Both the position numbers and the translations under genes were made by a program. A DNA stretch of 64,000 nucleotides from Ramlibacter sp. WS9 (lineage in GTDB: Bacteria > Pseudomonadota > Gammaproteobacteria > Burkholderiales > Burkholderiaceae_C), in contig NZ_RKMB01000010.1 in NCBI RefSeq assembly GCF_003797765.1, positions 160,765 to 224,764 on the forward strand, read 5' to 3'. The notes under the pieces are model-generated. The model was not told the origin of the DNA and searched no databases. It saw only the letters and a list, made by a program, of their open reading frames with translations. Shown one piece after another: positions 44,384-52,703 of this stretch. How positions within the stretch are numbered: position 1 is the stretch's first letter; the number at the start of each line of letters is the position of its first letter.

Positions 44384-46003
44384 ATGAAGCGCAGAAGCTG
44401 GATGGCTGCAGCAAGTGCCGCCCTGGCCACGGCCATGAGGCCGGGTCTGGCGCAGGACGCGAGGGCAAAGACGGTCGATGGGACGGCGTTCGACGTCATC
44501 ATCGTCGGCGGCGGCGCGGCGGGGTCCGCGATGGCCTACCGGTTGTCGTCCGACGCCAGGACGCGGGTGCTGCTGCTCGAAGCCGGACCGGACGAGCGCC
44601 CGGCGGTCCTGACCGTGCCCGCGCGATGGCCCGAGTCCCTCGCGACCCAATACAACTACGGCTATTCCTCCGTGGCGCAGAAGGCCGCGGGGGGACGCGT
44701 CATCCCGCAACCGCGTGGCCGGGTGCTGGGCGGCACGACTTGTCTCAACGCGATGATCTTCGCCTTTCCCCCCGCGGAAGACTTCGCGCGGTGGGGGCCG
44801 CTCTGGAGCTATCCGCAGGTCGCCCGGTCGCTCCACGTTATGGAGTCGCACCGGGGCCGCGGGCGCGGTCGAGGCACGACGGGGCCGGTGCGCAACGGCC
44901 CCGCGCGCGAGCGGCACCCGCTCTGCGCCGACTTTGTGAAGGCCGCCGTGCAGGCAGGCCATCCGGCATGCGATGACCTGAACGCGCCCGGTGCTCGCGG
45001 GGCGGGTTGGTTCGACCTGAGCATCGACGACAAGGGCGAGCGGCTCGACGCGGCGCAAACTTACATCCGCCCGGTGCGGTCCCGCAAGAACCTCCAGGTC
45101 TGGGCCGACTGCGCCGTCACCCGGATCGAGCTCACCGGCGACCGCGTGACCGCTTTGCGGCTGAAGCGTACGAGCGGGGAGGAGATCCTCAAGGTGTCGG
45201 GCGAAGTCGTGGTGAGCGCCGGGGCAATCGACTCGCCCGCGCTGCTTTTGCGGTCGGGAATCGGGCCGCGAGAGGAACTCGAAACCATCGGTGTGACCTG
45301 TGTGTTGGATCTTCCGGCCGTCGGCCGCAATCTGCGAGACCATCCCGCGCTGCCGGTGGCCTGGTCCACCGACCAAGCCATCGCACCGCCGCGCAACCAG
45401 TTCTCCGAATCAACGCTGTACCTGCCGCACGAGAAGCGGGCGGGCGGACGGACCCTCACCATGGCGTTCACCCATGTCGCGGTCGCTCCGGGGGTCAGCG
45501 GGGTGGCCAACGGCGCCACCGCCATCATCGGGCTCTACGAGCCCCGCAGCAGCGGCAGCCTCAAGCTCAACCCGGCCAACCCCACGGGCGCGCCGTTGAT
45601 CGACCCGGGCTACCTGACCGACGAGCGCGACGTCGACGCCCTGGTCGGCTCGATCTCGCTGGCCCGCAAAATCGCCGGGCAGGCCGCACTCGCGGGCTAT
45701 CACCTGCGGGAGGTCACGCCGGGGCTGGAGGGCGACGACCCGAACAGCCTGCGGCAGATGGTGCGACAGAACGTCATCAGCTACGGCCACCAGTGCGGCA
45801 CCTGCGCCATGGGCGAAACGGGGGTCGTGGACCAGCGCCTGCGCGTGCGCGGCATGGCCAACCTGCGCGTCGCGGACGCCTCGATCTTCCCCACGATTCC
45901 TCAGGTGGCTCCCAGCGTTCTCGTGCAGCTGGTCGGCTGGCACGGCGCCAGGCTGATCGCAGAGGATCTGCGCGCTTCGCGCAAGGCCCGGAGCACGGCA
46001 TGA
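44384..46003 (+). CDS. GMC-family FAD alcohol oxidoreductase with a Bug-type signal peptide
   Basis: 539 residues: FAD-binding FDVIIVGGGAAGSAMAYRLS, second motif GRVLGGTTCLNAMIF, and C-terminal active-site region SYGHQCGTCAMG with a further conserved WHGARLIAEDL. Oxidises a primary alcohol to an aldehyde, passing it to the aldehyde dehydrogenase 59 bases downstream. The N-terminus (MKRRSWMAAASAALATAM, AQD) and its leader (ACACCGGAGACAACATGAAG) are nearly the same as in the Bug protein at 52704, suggesting a fused signal peptide that would export the enzyme. Most GMC dehydrogenases lack one. The ATG at 44384 is chosen on that basis. Confidence 0.88.
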   Translation: MKRRSWMAAASAALATAMRPGLAQDARAKTVDGTAFDVIIVGGGAAGSAMAYRLSSDARTRVLLLEAGPDERPAVLTVPARWPESLATQYNYGYSSVAQKAAGGRVIPQPRGRVLGGTTCLNAMIFAFPPAEDFARWGPLWSYPQVARSLHVMESHRGRGRGRGTTGPVRNGPARERHPLCADFVKAAVQAGHPACDDLNAPGARGAGWFDLSIDDKGERLDAAQTYIRPVRSRKNLQVWADCAVTRIELTGDRVTALRLKRTSGEEILKVSGEVVVSAGAIDSPALLLRSGIGPREELETIGVTCVLDLPAVGRNLRDHPALPVAWSTDQAIAPPRNQFSESTLYLPHEKRAGGRTLTMAFTHVAVAPGVSGVANGATAIIGLYEPRSSGSLKLNPANPTGAPLIDPGYLTDERDVDALVGSISLARKIAGQAALAGYHLREVTPGLEGDDPNSLRQMVRQNVISYGHQCGTCAMGETGVVDQRLRVRGMANLRVADASIFPTIPQVAPSVLVQLVGWHGARLIAEDLRASRKARSTA

Positions 46004-46062
46004 CCTCGAGCCGAACACTTCACCTGACTCACCACATACCGACAACCGCAAAAGGACATTCA

Positions 46063-47520
46063 ATGACGCAGACCGCAACCTCCCGCAACTTGATTGGCGG
46101 AGCCTGGGCCGATGGCGGAACAGCCGTCGAATCTCTCAGCCCTTCGACAGGCCGTTCCATCGGACAGTTCATGAGCGCCGGCGCGGGCGAGGCGGCAGCA
46201 GCCATTGCAGCCGCTCGGACCGCCTTCGACTCGACCTCCTGGTCGCAGGACGCGCGGGCGAGGGCGCGGGCCTTGAACGAACTCGCCGACCGCCTGGCCG
46301 AGCGGGTCGACGAAGTTGCCGCGAGCCTGTCTCGCGAGGGCGGCAAGCTGTTGTGGCAGACCGGCTGGGAGATTGCGCTTTCCGTGGAGTGGCTGCGCTA
46401 TGCCGCCGCCACGGCCGTGACCCAGGCGGCAGGCGACCATGCGGAGGTCGCGCCGGGGATCACGTTCAGCTCGACGCCCGAGCCGCTTGGCGTCGCCGGC
46501 ATCATTTCGCCCTGGAACTCGCCCATCATCCTCACCGTGCGCGCGCTCGGCCCCGCGCTGGCGGCCGGCTGCACCGTGGTCGCCAAATTGCCGGGCCAGA
46601 CGGGCCTGACCAACGGCCTCTTCGCGGAGGTGGTCGCGGCAACGAAGTCGCTGCCGGCCGGCGTCGTCAACATCCTCACCGAATCCGGCAACGCCGTGGC
46701 GCCCGCCCTGGTCGAATCGCCGCACGTCGACGTCATCTCCTACACCGGCAGCACCCATGTGGGCCGCGCCATCGCCGCCTCGGGCGCGAAGACCCTGAAG
46801 CGGCTCAACCTCGAGCTCGGCGGCAAGACGCCGCTGGTGGTGTTCGCCGATGCCAACCTCGACGTCGTCGTGCCGACGATCGTCACTGCCCTGACGATGA
46901 TGAACGGCCAGTTCTGCGTGACGGGCTCGCGCGTGCTGGTCCAGCGTTCGATCGCCGACCGGCTCCGCGCAATGCTCATAGAGGCCGTGGGCTCGGTCAA
47001 AGTCGGCCCCAGCGACGATCCGGCCAGCCAGATCGGCCCGCTGATCGACGCGGCCAGCGCGAGGCGCGTCAACCAGATCGTGGAGGAGGCCGCTGCTTAC
47101 GGCAAGGTCCTCGTGCGCGGTGGCCTCGTCGAGGACGCCGCCCGTCCTGGTGGGGCCTACTACCAGCCGAGCGTGGTGGAGGTGGATCGCCTCGACGTGC
47201 CCCTGGTGCAGGAAGAGGTGTTCGGCCCCGTCCAGACCTTCGAGATCTTCGATGACGAAGCAGACGCAATTCGCATGGCCAACGGCACCGACTTCGGCCT
47301 GGGCGCGGCGGTGTTCACGCAAGACGAGCTGCGCGCTCGCCGGGTGAGCCAGGCGATCAAGGCCGGCACGGTCTGGACCAACTGCTGGGGCGTGCTGTCG
47401 GAACGTTTCGAGCAAGGGGCGTTCAAACAGAGCGGCTACGGCTACCTGTGCGGCCCGCGTGGCATCGAGACCTTCCAGAACATGAGGGTCTACGCCCACG
47501 CAGCCCCGATGCAAGGCTGA
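46063..47520 (+). CDS. Aldehyde dehydrogenase family protein
   Basis: 485 residues. PWNSPIIL (150-157), YTGSTHVGR (227-235), catalytic base E251 in LELGGK and nucleophile C285 in NGQFCVTGS are all present. Ribosome site AAAAGGACATT precedes the ATG. Follows an alcohol oxidoreductase, so probable aldehyde-to-acid step of the same substrate; substrate otherwise unknown. Confidence 0.9.
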   Translation: MTQTATSRNLIGGAWADGGTAVESLSPSTGRSIGQFMSAGAGEAAAAIAAARTAFDSTSWSQDARARARALNELADRLAERVDEVAASLSREGGKLLWQTGWEIALSVEWLRYAAATAVTQAAGDHAEVAPGITFSSTPEPLGVAGIISPWNSPIILTVRALGPALAAGCTVVAKLPGQTGLTNGLFAEVVAATKSLPAGVVNILTESGNAVAPALVESPHVDVISYTGSTHVGRAIAASGAKTLKRLNLELGGKTPLVVFADANLDVVVPTIVTALTMMNGQFCVTGSRVLVQRSIADRLRAMLIEAVGSVKVGPSDDPASQIGPLIDAASARRVNQIVEEAAAYGKVLVRGGLVEDAARPGGAYYQPSVVEVDRLDVPLVQEEVFGPVQTFEIFDDEADAIRMANGTDFGLGAAVFTQDELRARRVSQAIKAGTVWTNCWGVLSERFEQGAFKQSGYGYLCGPRGIETFQNMRVYAHAAPMQG

Positions 47521-47524
47521 TGCC

Positions 47525-49114
47525 ATGGTCAAGCATGTTGGTCAGAAACTGCGGGCTGTGGGCACCGGTGCCGTCTCGGTAGCCAAGGAGTCGGCACTGC
47601 TGTATGGCGAGCTGGCGCGAACTGTCGCCGGCTTCTCCAAGCGTGAGGTGCCGGCGAAAGATTCGCGCTTTGCCGACCCGGCGTGGCGCGAGAACCCGGT
47701 GTACCGCCGGCTGGCTCAAAGCTACCTGGCCTTTTGCGAGACGGTCGACCGCGTCGCGGGGTCCAACCCGGAGTGGCGCGAGCGGGAACGGGCGCGTTTC
47801 CTGGGTGGCATCGTGACCAGCTCGCTGGCGCCCACGAATACGCTGCTGGGCAATCCGGCCGCGCTCAAGCACGCGGCAGAAACCGGCGGTGCCAGCCTGT
47901 TGAGCGGCTTGCGGAACATGGTGGGAGATGTCCTCAAGAACAAGGGCATGCCCTCGCAAGTGGACAGCTCGAAGTTCAAGGTGGGCGAGAACCTGGCCGT
48001 CACGCCCGGCGCCGTGGTGTTCCGCAATGAAATGCTGGAGGTGATCCAGTACCAGCCCATGACTGAGAAGGTGGCGCAGCGGCCGACACTGCTCGTCTTG
48101 CCACCCGTCGGCAAGTACTATTTCATGGACCTGGCACCGGGCCGCAGCTTCATCGAATACGCGGTGTCGCGCGGGATGACGGTGTTTGCGACGAGCTGGC
48201 GCAACCCCGGTCCCGAGCACGGCCACTGGGGACTGGATGACTACGTGCAGACGCTGCTCGACGCGGTGGATGCCGTGTGCGACGTGAGCGAGAGCGACAA
48301 GCTCAACCTGCTCGGCATGTGCGCCGGGGGCATCCTGTCGACGCTGATGTTGAGCGTGATGGCCGCGCGCCGCGACAAGCGGGTGACGGCAGCGTCGTTC
48401 GGCGTCATGATGCTCGACTTCGGCAGTGAGGCTGCGCTCGGTGGGTTCAACGCAAAGCCGGTGCTCTCGATGGCCAAGCGCAATTCGGCGTCCAAGGGAA
48501 TCCTTCCGGCCAGCAGCCTGGCCAGCGTCTTCGCCTGGATGCGGCCGAACGACCTGGTCTGGAACTACTGGTCCAACAATTACCTGATGGGCAAGGATCC
48601 GCCGGCCTTCGACATCCTGGCCTGGAGCGTTGACGGCACCAACCTGCCGTCAACGCTGCACCAGCAGTTCGTCGACATTTTTGAAGGCAACTCGGTCACC
48701 AAAGGCGGGCTGCGGGTGCTTGGTGTTCCGATCGACCTCAGGCGCATCCGTATCGACACGTTCTCGACCGGGGCGCTGACCGATCACTTGACGCCGTGGA
48801 AGGCCTGCTATCGCGCCACGCAGCTGGTCGGCGGCCGCAGCACCTTCGTGCTGAGCAACTCGGGGCACATCGCCAGCCTGGTCAATCCGCCCGGCAACCC
48901 GAAGTCGACGTACTGGGCCGGGCCGCAGCCCTGCGCCGATCCGGAGCAGTGGCTCAAGTCCGCCACCAAGCACCAGGGCACGTGGTGGGACGTCTGGGCC
49001 GACTGGAATTTGAAGCGCAGCGGCAAGCAGCGCCCCGCGTCGAAGGGCCCGGGCAGTGCCCGATTCCCTGCTTTCGCCGCCGCACCCGGCACCTACGTTC
49101 ATCAGAAGTCCTGA
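47525..49114 (+). CDS. phaC: Poly(3-hydroxyalkanoate) polymerase-like protein (PhaC family)
   Basis: 529 residues of the PhaC alpha/beta-hydrolase family. The lipase-like box has cysteine (LLGMCAGGIL, C266), and the catalytic partners fit: D370 in SVDGTNLP and H448 in NSGHIASLVNPP. Also present is the PhaC-type FVFATSWRNP-like segment (TVFATSWRNPGPEHG). Sits 5 bases after the aldehyde dehydrogenase and 12 before a MaoC hydratase. Likely polymerises (R)-3-hydroxyacyl-CoA; a divergent member could have another acyl-transfer role. Confidence 0.82.
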   Translation: MVKHVGQKLRAVGTGAVSVAKESALLYGELARTVAGFSKREVPAKDSRFADPAWRENPVYRRLAQSYLAFCETVDRVAGSNPEWRERERARFLGGIVTSSLAPTNTLLGNPAALKHAAETGGASLLSGLRNMVGDVLKNKGMPSQVDSSKFKVGENLAVTPGAVVFRNEMLEVIQYQPMTEKVAQRPTLLVLPPVGKYYFMDLAPGRSFIEYAVSRGMTVFATSWRNPGPEHGHWGLDDYVQTLLDAVDAVCDVSESDKLNLLGMCAGGILSTLMLSVMAARRDKRVTAASFGVMMLDFGSEAALGGFNAKPVLSMAKRNSASKGILPASSLASVFAWMRPNDLVWNYWSNNYLMGKDPPAFDILAWSVDGTNLPSTLHQQFVDIFEGNSVTKGGLRVLGVPIDLRRIRIDTFSTGALTDHLTPWKACYRATQLVGGRSTFVLSNSGHIASLVNPPGNPKSTYWAGPQPCADPEQWLKSATKHQGTWWDVWADWNLKRSGKQRPASKGPGSARFPAFAAAPGTYVHQKS

Positions 49115-49126
49115 CCAGAGTCCCGC

Positions 49127-49594
49127 ATGACCACAACATTACCGCGCCTGCAGGCGCTGGACGGCCTCGTCGGCCAGGAGCTCGGCGTCTCCGAATGGGT
49201 CCACCTCGACCAAGACCGCATCGACACGTTCGCGCATTGCACCGGCGACGACCAGTGGATCCACGTCGACGCCGAACGCGCGTCCCGCGAGAGCCCCTAC
49301 GGCAACACCATCGCCCACGGCTATCTCACGCTGTCCTTGCTGGGCCCCGCGGCGCTCGAGGTGTGGATTCGTCCCGCCGCCATCCCGACGGCGCTGAACT
49401 ACGGCATCGACCGGGTGCGCTTCATCGCGCCGGTGCCCAGTGGATCGCGTGTGCGCAGCCGGATCAAGCTGCTGTCGATCGAACCGAAGGGGGCTGGCAA
49501 ATCGCTGATCACGACCGAGAACACGGTCGAGATCGAAGGGCATTCAAAACCGGCGCTCGTTGCCAACACCCTCGTGATGGTCGTTGAGGCATAG
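49127..49594 (+). CDS. phaJ: MaoC-like (R)-specific enoyl-CoA hydratase (PhaJ-like)
   Basis: 155 residues, single hot-dog domain. The hydratase-2 motif with catalytic Asp and His is visible (FAHCTGDDQWIHVD ... YGNTIAHGYLTLSLL). Beside a PhaC-like gene this points to supplying (R)-3-hydroxyacyl-CoA from enoyl-CoA. A hydratase in the degradation of the same substrate is the alternative. Confidence 0.85.
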   Translation: MTTTLPRLQALDGLVGQELGVSEWVHLDQDRIDTFAHCTGDDQWIHVDAERASRESPYGNTIAHGYLTLSLLGPAALEVWIRPAAIPTALNYGIDRVRFIAPVPSGSRVRSRIKLLSIEPKGAGKSLITTENTVEIEGHSKPALVANTLVMVVEA

Positions 49595-49641
49595 GGAACG
49601 CCTTGCGCACCCAGACAGAATCAAAATTGCGATCATCGTCA

Positions 49642-50442
49642 ATGACCCAAACGACCATCCGTTTCATCGACATCGACGGACTCTCCTTGCGCGTCGGCGT
49701 GCGGCCCGGCAAGGAGCCTGCACTGCTGATTTTCAACGGCATCGGTGCCAACCTCGAGTTGCTGGAGCCGCTGTCGGATGCGCTCGACGGCGTGGCGACC
49801 ATCACCTTCGACGTGCCAGGGTCCGGACAGTCCGAGCCCGGGCTGAAGCCGTATCGGCTGCGCGGACTGGCCCGGCTCGCGGCCCGGGTGCTGGACGAAA
49901 CAGGCCACACCGGCCGTGTCGATGTGCTCGGCGTCTCCTGGGGTGGGGCGCTTGCGCAGCAGTTCGCCCTGACTTGCCGCGCGCGCTGCCGCAAGCTCGT
50001 GCTGGTGTCAACGACACCCGGCATGTTCATGGTGCCTGGTTCGCCGCGCGCCATGGCGCGCCTGTTCAATCCGCGCCGCTACAAAGACCCGTCGCACCTG
50101 GAGCGCGTTGCGCCGCACATCTACGGCGGCGAGGTTCGGCGCGACCCGGCCTTGATCCGCGCGTTCGGCGCGCGCTCGATGTCGCCGCACTGGCTCGGCT
50201 ACCTCTACCAGCAGATCGCTTTCTGGGGCTGGAGCAGCCTGCCGTGGTTGCGCCTGCTGCCGCAGCCGACGCTGATCCTTGCCGGCAACGACGACCCTCT
50301 GGTGCCGCTGGTCAACGCGCGCATTCTGGCCAGGCTCATTCCGCGGGCGCAACTGGAGGTGGTCGACGACGGCCACCTCTTCCTGCTGAGCAATCCGGGT
50401 CGCGTCGCGCCCTCGATCCTTCGCTTCCTGGCGGCGGCCTGA
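49642..50442 (+). CDS. phaZ: PHA depolymerase-like alpha/beta hydrolase (PhaZ of mcl-PHA type)
   Basis: 266 residues. RFIDIDGLSLRVGVRPGK and LLIFNGIGANLELLEPL followed by FDVPGSGQSE closely follow the Pseudomonas intracellular PhaZ pattern. Nucleophile in GVSWGGALAQQFAL, acid in AGNDDPLVPL, histidine in VDDGHLFLLSNP. A TTG at 49603 with a better ribosome site would add 13 residues; the ATG matches family starts. With the two genes upstream it makes a synthesis/mobilisation set. Confidence 0.82.
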   Translation: MTQTTIRFIDIDGLSLRVGVRPGKEPALLIFNGIGANLELLEPLSDALDGVATITFDVPGSGQSEPGLKPYRLRGLARLAARVLDETGHTGRVDVLGVSWGGALAQQFALTCRARCRKLVLVSTTPGMFMVPGSPRAMARLFNPRRYKDPSHLERVAPHIYGGEVRRDPALIRAFGARSMSPHWLGYLYQQIAFWGWSSLPWLRLLPQPTLILAGNDDPLVPLVNARILARLIPRAQLEVVDDGHLFLLSNPGRVAPSILRFLAAA

Positions 50443-50540
50443 GGGCTTTGCTCTTGCTCCCTCTCCCTCCGGAGGAGGGATGGGGTGGGGGTACGCGGTA
50501 CGCCAATCAGCGCAGCGCTTCCACCAGGGCGATGCCCCGA

Positions 50541-50924
50541 TCAGTGAGATGCAACGGGCTGATGCGCAACACCAAAGCGATCAGACAGATCGCCCAGTCG
50601 ACGATCCAGTGTCCACAGCTTCGCGCCCGGTGTCACCAGTGTCGAGGCAAGAAGGGCCATGTCCACCAAACCGCAACCCAGCCCGTACAATTTCTCCCTC
50701 TCAACGAACTGCATGACCTCGTCAAGGGTGGCCTGCTCCGCTGCCATGAGCAGACCCATGTCGCCGAGGGTCTGAGTGCGCGGCGCGGGTGGCGTCCCGC
50801 ACGCGAGTTCGAGCAAGACCATTGGATGAATCAGGACCAGGTCGCGCCCCAACAAGTTCACCAGCGCTTCATTGCGGCGCCGGAAATGATCGACCCACAC
50901 TGACGTGTCTACAAGAACGGTCAT
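50541..50924 (-). CDS. vapC: VapC-family PIN-domain toxin
   Basis: 127 residues. PIN-domain acidic residues are visible: D6 in LVDTSVWVDHF, E39 in VLLELACG, the internal GLVDMALLAS and C-terminal WTLDRRLGDLSDRFG. A site-specific ribonuclease, likely cutting RNA when freed from the antitoxin encoded upstream, whose stop overlaps its start by ATGA. Confidence 0.9.
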   Translation of the reverse strand: MTVLVDTSVWVDHFRRRNEALVNLLGRDLVLIHPMVLLELACGTPPAPRTQTLGDMGLLMAAEQATLDEVMQFVEREKLYGLGCGLVDMALLASTLVTPGAKLWTLDRRLGDLSDRFGVAHQPVASH

Positions 50925-51136
50925 CGCGCACCAGGCTGGCCGCGCGCATCACGCCGACGAGGCACGCTCTTCATCCCCGGCTCGCTCCCTCCGAGCGATT
51001 CCAGGCGCTTGGCTGCCTGAACACGCACAAAGGTCTTCATGGCCTCGCGAAAGACTTCTGATCTGTCCATGTTGGGATCGGCCAGTTCCAGCGCCTTCGC
51101 GTAGAGAGAGTCTTCGATGGTGACGGTGGTTCGCAT
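50921..51136 (-). CDS. vapB: VapB-family antitoxin
   Basis: 71 residues: ribbon-helix-helix-like start MRTTVTIEDSLYAKALELAD, then a charged tail that would bind VapC. First gene of a two-gene TA operon embedded between PHA-like genes and a hydrolase gene; presumably autoregulated through the AT-richer upstream region (about 51137-51175). Confidence 0.88.
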   Translation of the reverse strand: MRTTVTIEDSLYAKALELADPNMDRSEVFREAMKTFVRVQAAKRLESLGGSEPGMKSVPRRRDARGQPGAR

Positions 51137-51321
51137 GACTGATCATTGCACCAAATCTGATTCGATATTGTATCAATCCACGACATCAACATGCTGTCGG
51201 CCTGCACGGTCAGGCTCAGCCCTGCTGAGACCCGCGACGAAACCGTAGAGCTGGCCGTTCTCTAGCCGGCCGACTCGTATCGGACTCGTTCAGCTCTCGT
51301 GGGAATCGCTCCGCCGGGCAC

Positions 51322-51338
51322 CCACCCTTCGCGGGTGG
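51322..51338 (+). promoter_or_regulatory. Small intergenic hairpin, member of the ccaccc/gggtgg family
   Basis: ccaccc and gggtgg pair around ttcgc, 65 bases before the hydrolase start, in an otherwise featureless 266-base gap downstream of vapB's promoter side. Same stem as at 34905 and within the stem at 29602. Confidence 0.4.
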
Positions 51339-51402
51339 TGTCACCACGCAGTAGCCAAGACATAGTCGTCCCAACGGTCCGCAAAGGGCCCAAGGAGACA
51401 AG

Positions 51403-52659
51403 ATGTCAGACTCTCAGAGCAAGGGCCCTCGCGTCGCTGTGACCGCTGGGCTGCGCGGGGCCAACTGGGACCCTTCCCGGATGCGCACCCCCTTCACGAT
51501 GACGCCGTTCCCGCTGGGCACGCAGGACGGGCAGTCGGCCCTGGGCTTCCTGTTCGCCCGGGGCGGGGAGAAGTGCGCGTTGCTCGCCATGCACCCGCGT
51601 GAATTGCTGCTGACCCACTACCTGGTGCCGTACGTGCTCGATGCAGGCTGGGCCTTTTGGGCGCAGCAGCCGCGCATGGTCGGCAATGACCTGCGGCTCG
51701 AGCATGAGACCGCGCTTCACGATGTCGCAGCCGGGGTCCGTCAGCTGCGCGCTCTGGGCTTCGAGAAAATCGTGCTGCTCGGAAACTCCGGCGGCGGCGG
51801 CCTGATGAGCTTCTACAACCAGCAGTCGCTGCTGGCGCCCGCTCGGCGCATTGCGCGCACGCCGGGCGGCCGTCCGACCAAATTGCCCGAGTCCGAACTC
51901 CCCGTCGCAGACGGCATTGTGCTGGTGTCGCCTCATCCGGGCCAGGGCGTGCTGCTCCTGAACGCGCTGGATCCCTCCGTGACCGACGAGAACGACGCGA
52001 CCTCATGCGACGCGGCGCTCGATCCCTTCAGCGGGGCCAATGGCTTCCGGTTGCCGCCGCAGTCCGCCTCGTACAGCCCCGATTTCATCGAGCGCTACCG
52101 GGCGGCGCAACACGCGCGCTGCGAGCGCATCGACACCACGGCACGAAAGATGATCGCGGCCAAGCGTGAGGCGCTGGCGCGGAACAAGGAACATCCCCAT
52201 CGGGCCGACAAGCAGATCGCCAGCCATTCACCCATCTTCCAGGTCTGGCGCACCGATGCGGACCTGCGCTGCTGGGACACGTCGCTGGATCCTTCGGAGC
52301 GGCTGGTGGGCAGCCTGTGGGGCGCCGATCCGCAGGTGTCGAACCTGGGCAGCGTCGGCTTCGGGCGGGTCGTGACGCCGGAATCATGGCTGTCGACCTG
52401 GTCGGGACTGACTTCCAACGCTGCGATGTCGAAGACGGCGCCCTCGATCGAGCAGCCGATGCTGCTCATCGAATACACCGGCGACAACTGCGTCTTCCCA
52501 GCGGACGTGAACGCCGTGTACGACAGCGTGTCTTCGAGCAATAAGCAACGCCACAGCGTCCGCGGCAATCACCACGGCCTGCCGATTTCGCCGGGGGAGC
52601 CGAACGGGCAGGAGCTGGCGGGCCCGCACCTTGGCGAGTGGCTGAAGGCGACCTTCTGA
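51403..52659 (+). CDS. Alpha/beta hydrolase family protein
   Basis: 418 residues. Nucleophile-elbow-like LLGNSGGGGLMSFYN, acid region YTGDNCVFPADVNAVYDS and C-terminal HHGLPISPG supply a plausible Ser-Asp-His triad. Longer than usual, with a roughly 150-residue insertion between nucleophile and acid. Ribosome site AAGGAGACAAG. Substrate unknown; the following CoA ligase suggests it may release an acid that is then activated. Confidence 0.8.
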   Translation: MSDSQSKGPRVAVTAGLRGANWDPSRMRTPFTMTPFPLGTQDGQSALGFLFARGGEKCALLAMHPRELLLTHYLVPYVLDAGWAFWAQQPRMVGNDLRLEHETALHDVAAGVRQLRALGFEKIVLLGNSGGGGLMSFYNQQSLLAPARRIARTPGGRPTKLPESELPVADGIVLVSPHPGQGVLLLNALDPSVTDENDATSCDAALDPFSGANGFRLPPQSASYSPDFIERYRAAQHARCERIDTTARKMIAAKREALARNKEHPHRADKQIASHSPIFQVWRTDADLRCWDTSLDPSERLVGSLWGADPQVSNLGSVGFGRVVTPESWLSTWSGLTSNAAMSKTAPSIEQPMLLIEYTGDNCVFPADVNAVYDSVSSSNKQRHSVRGNHHGLPISPGEPNGQELAGPHLGEWLKATF

Positions 52660-52703
52660 GTCGGCCGCGGGCAAACACCCACCACAGGCACACCGGAGAC
52701 AAC

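Noticed and set aside
42884..45376. 830-residue minus-strand frame opposite DUF1329 and GMC genes
   Set aside because: Antisense shadow spanning two real genes and their intergenic gap, with no recognisable domain.
45007..46062. Extension of the aldehyde dehydrogenase frame over the GMC gene
   Set aside because: Out of frame with the GMC protein and Arg-rich; the aldehyde dehydrogenase has a good ribosome site at its own ATG (46063).
50459..50488. ctccctccggaggaggg dyad as a terminator after phaZ
   Set aside because: The dyad is short and purine/pyrimidine-biased with no T-run; could be chance or a common GC-rich intergenic element, so not listed as a feature.
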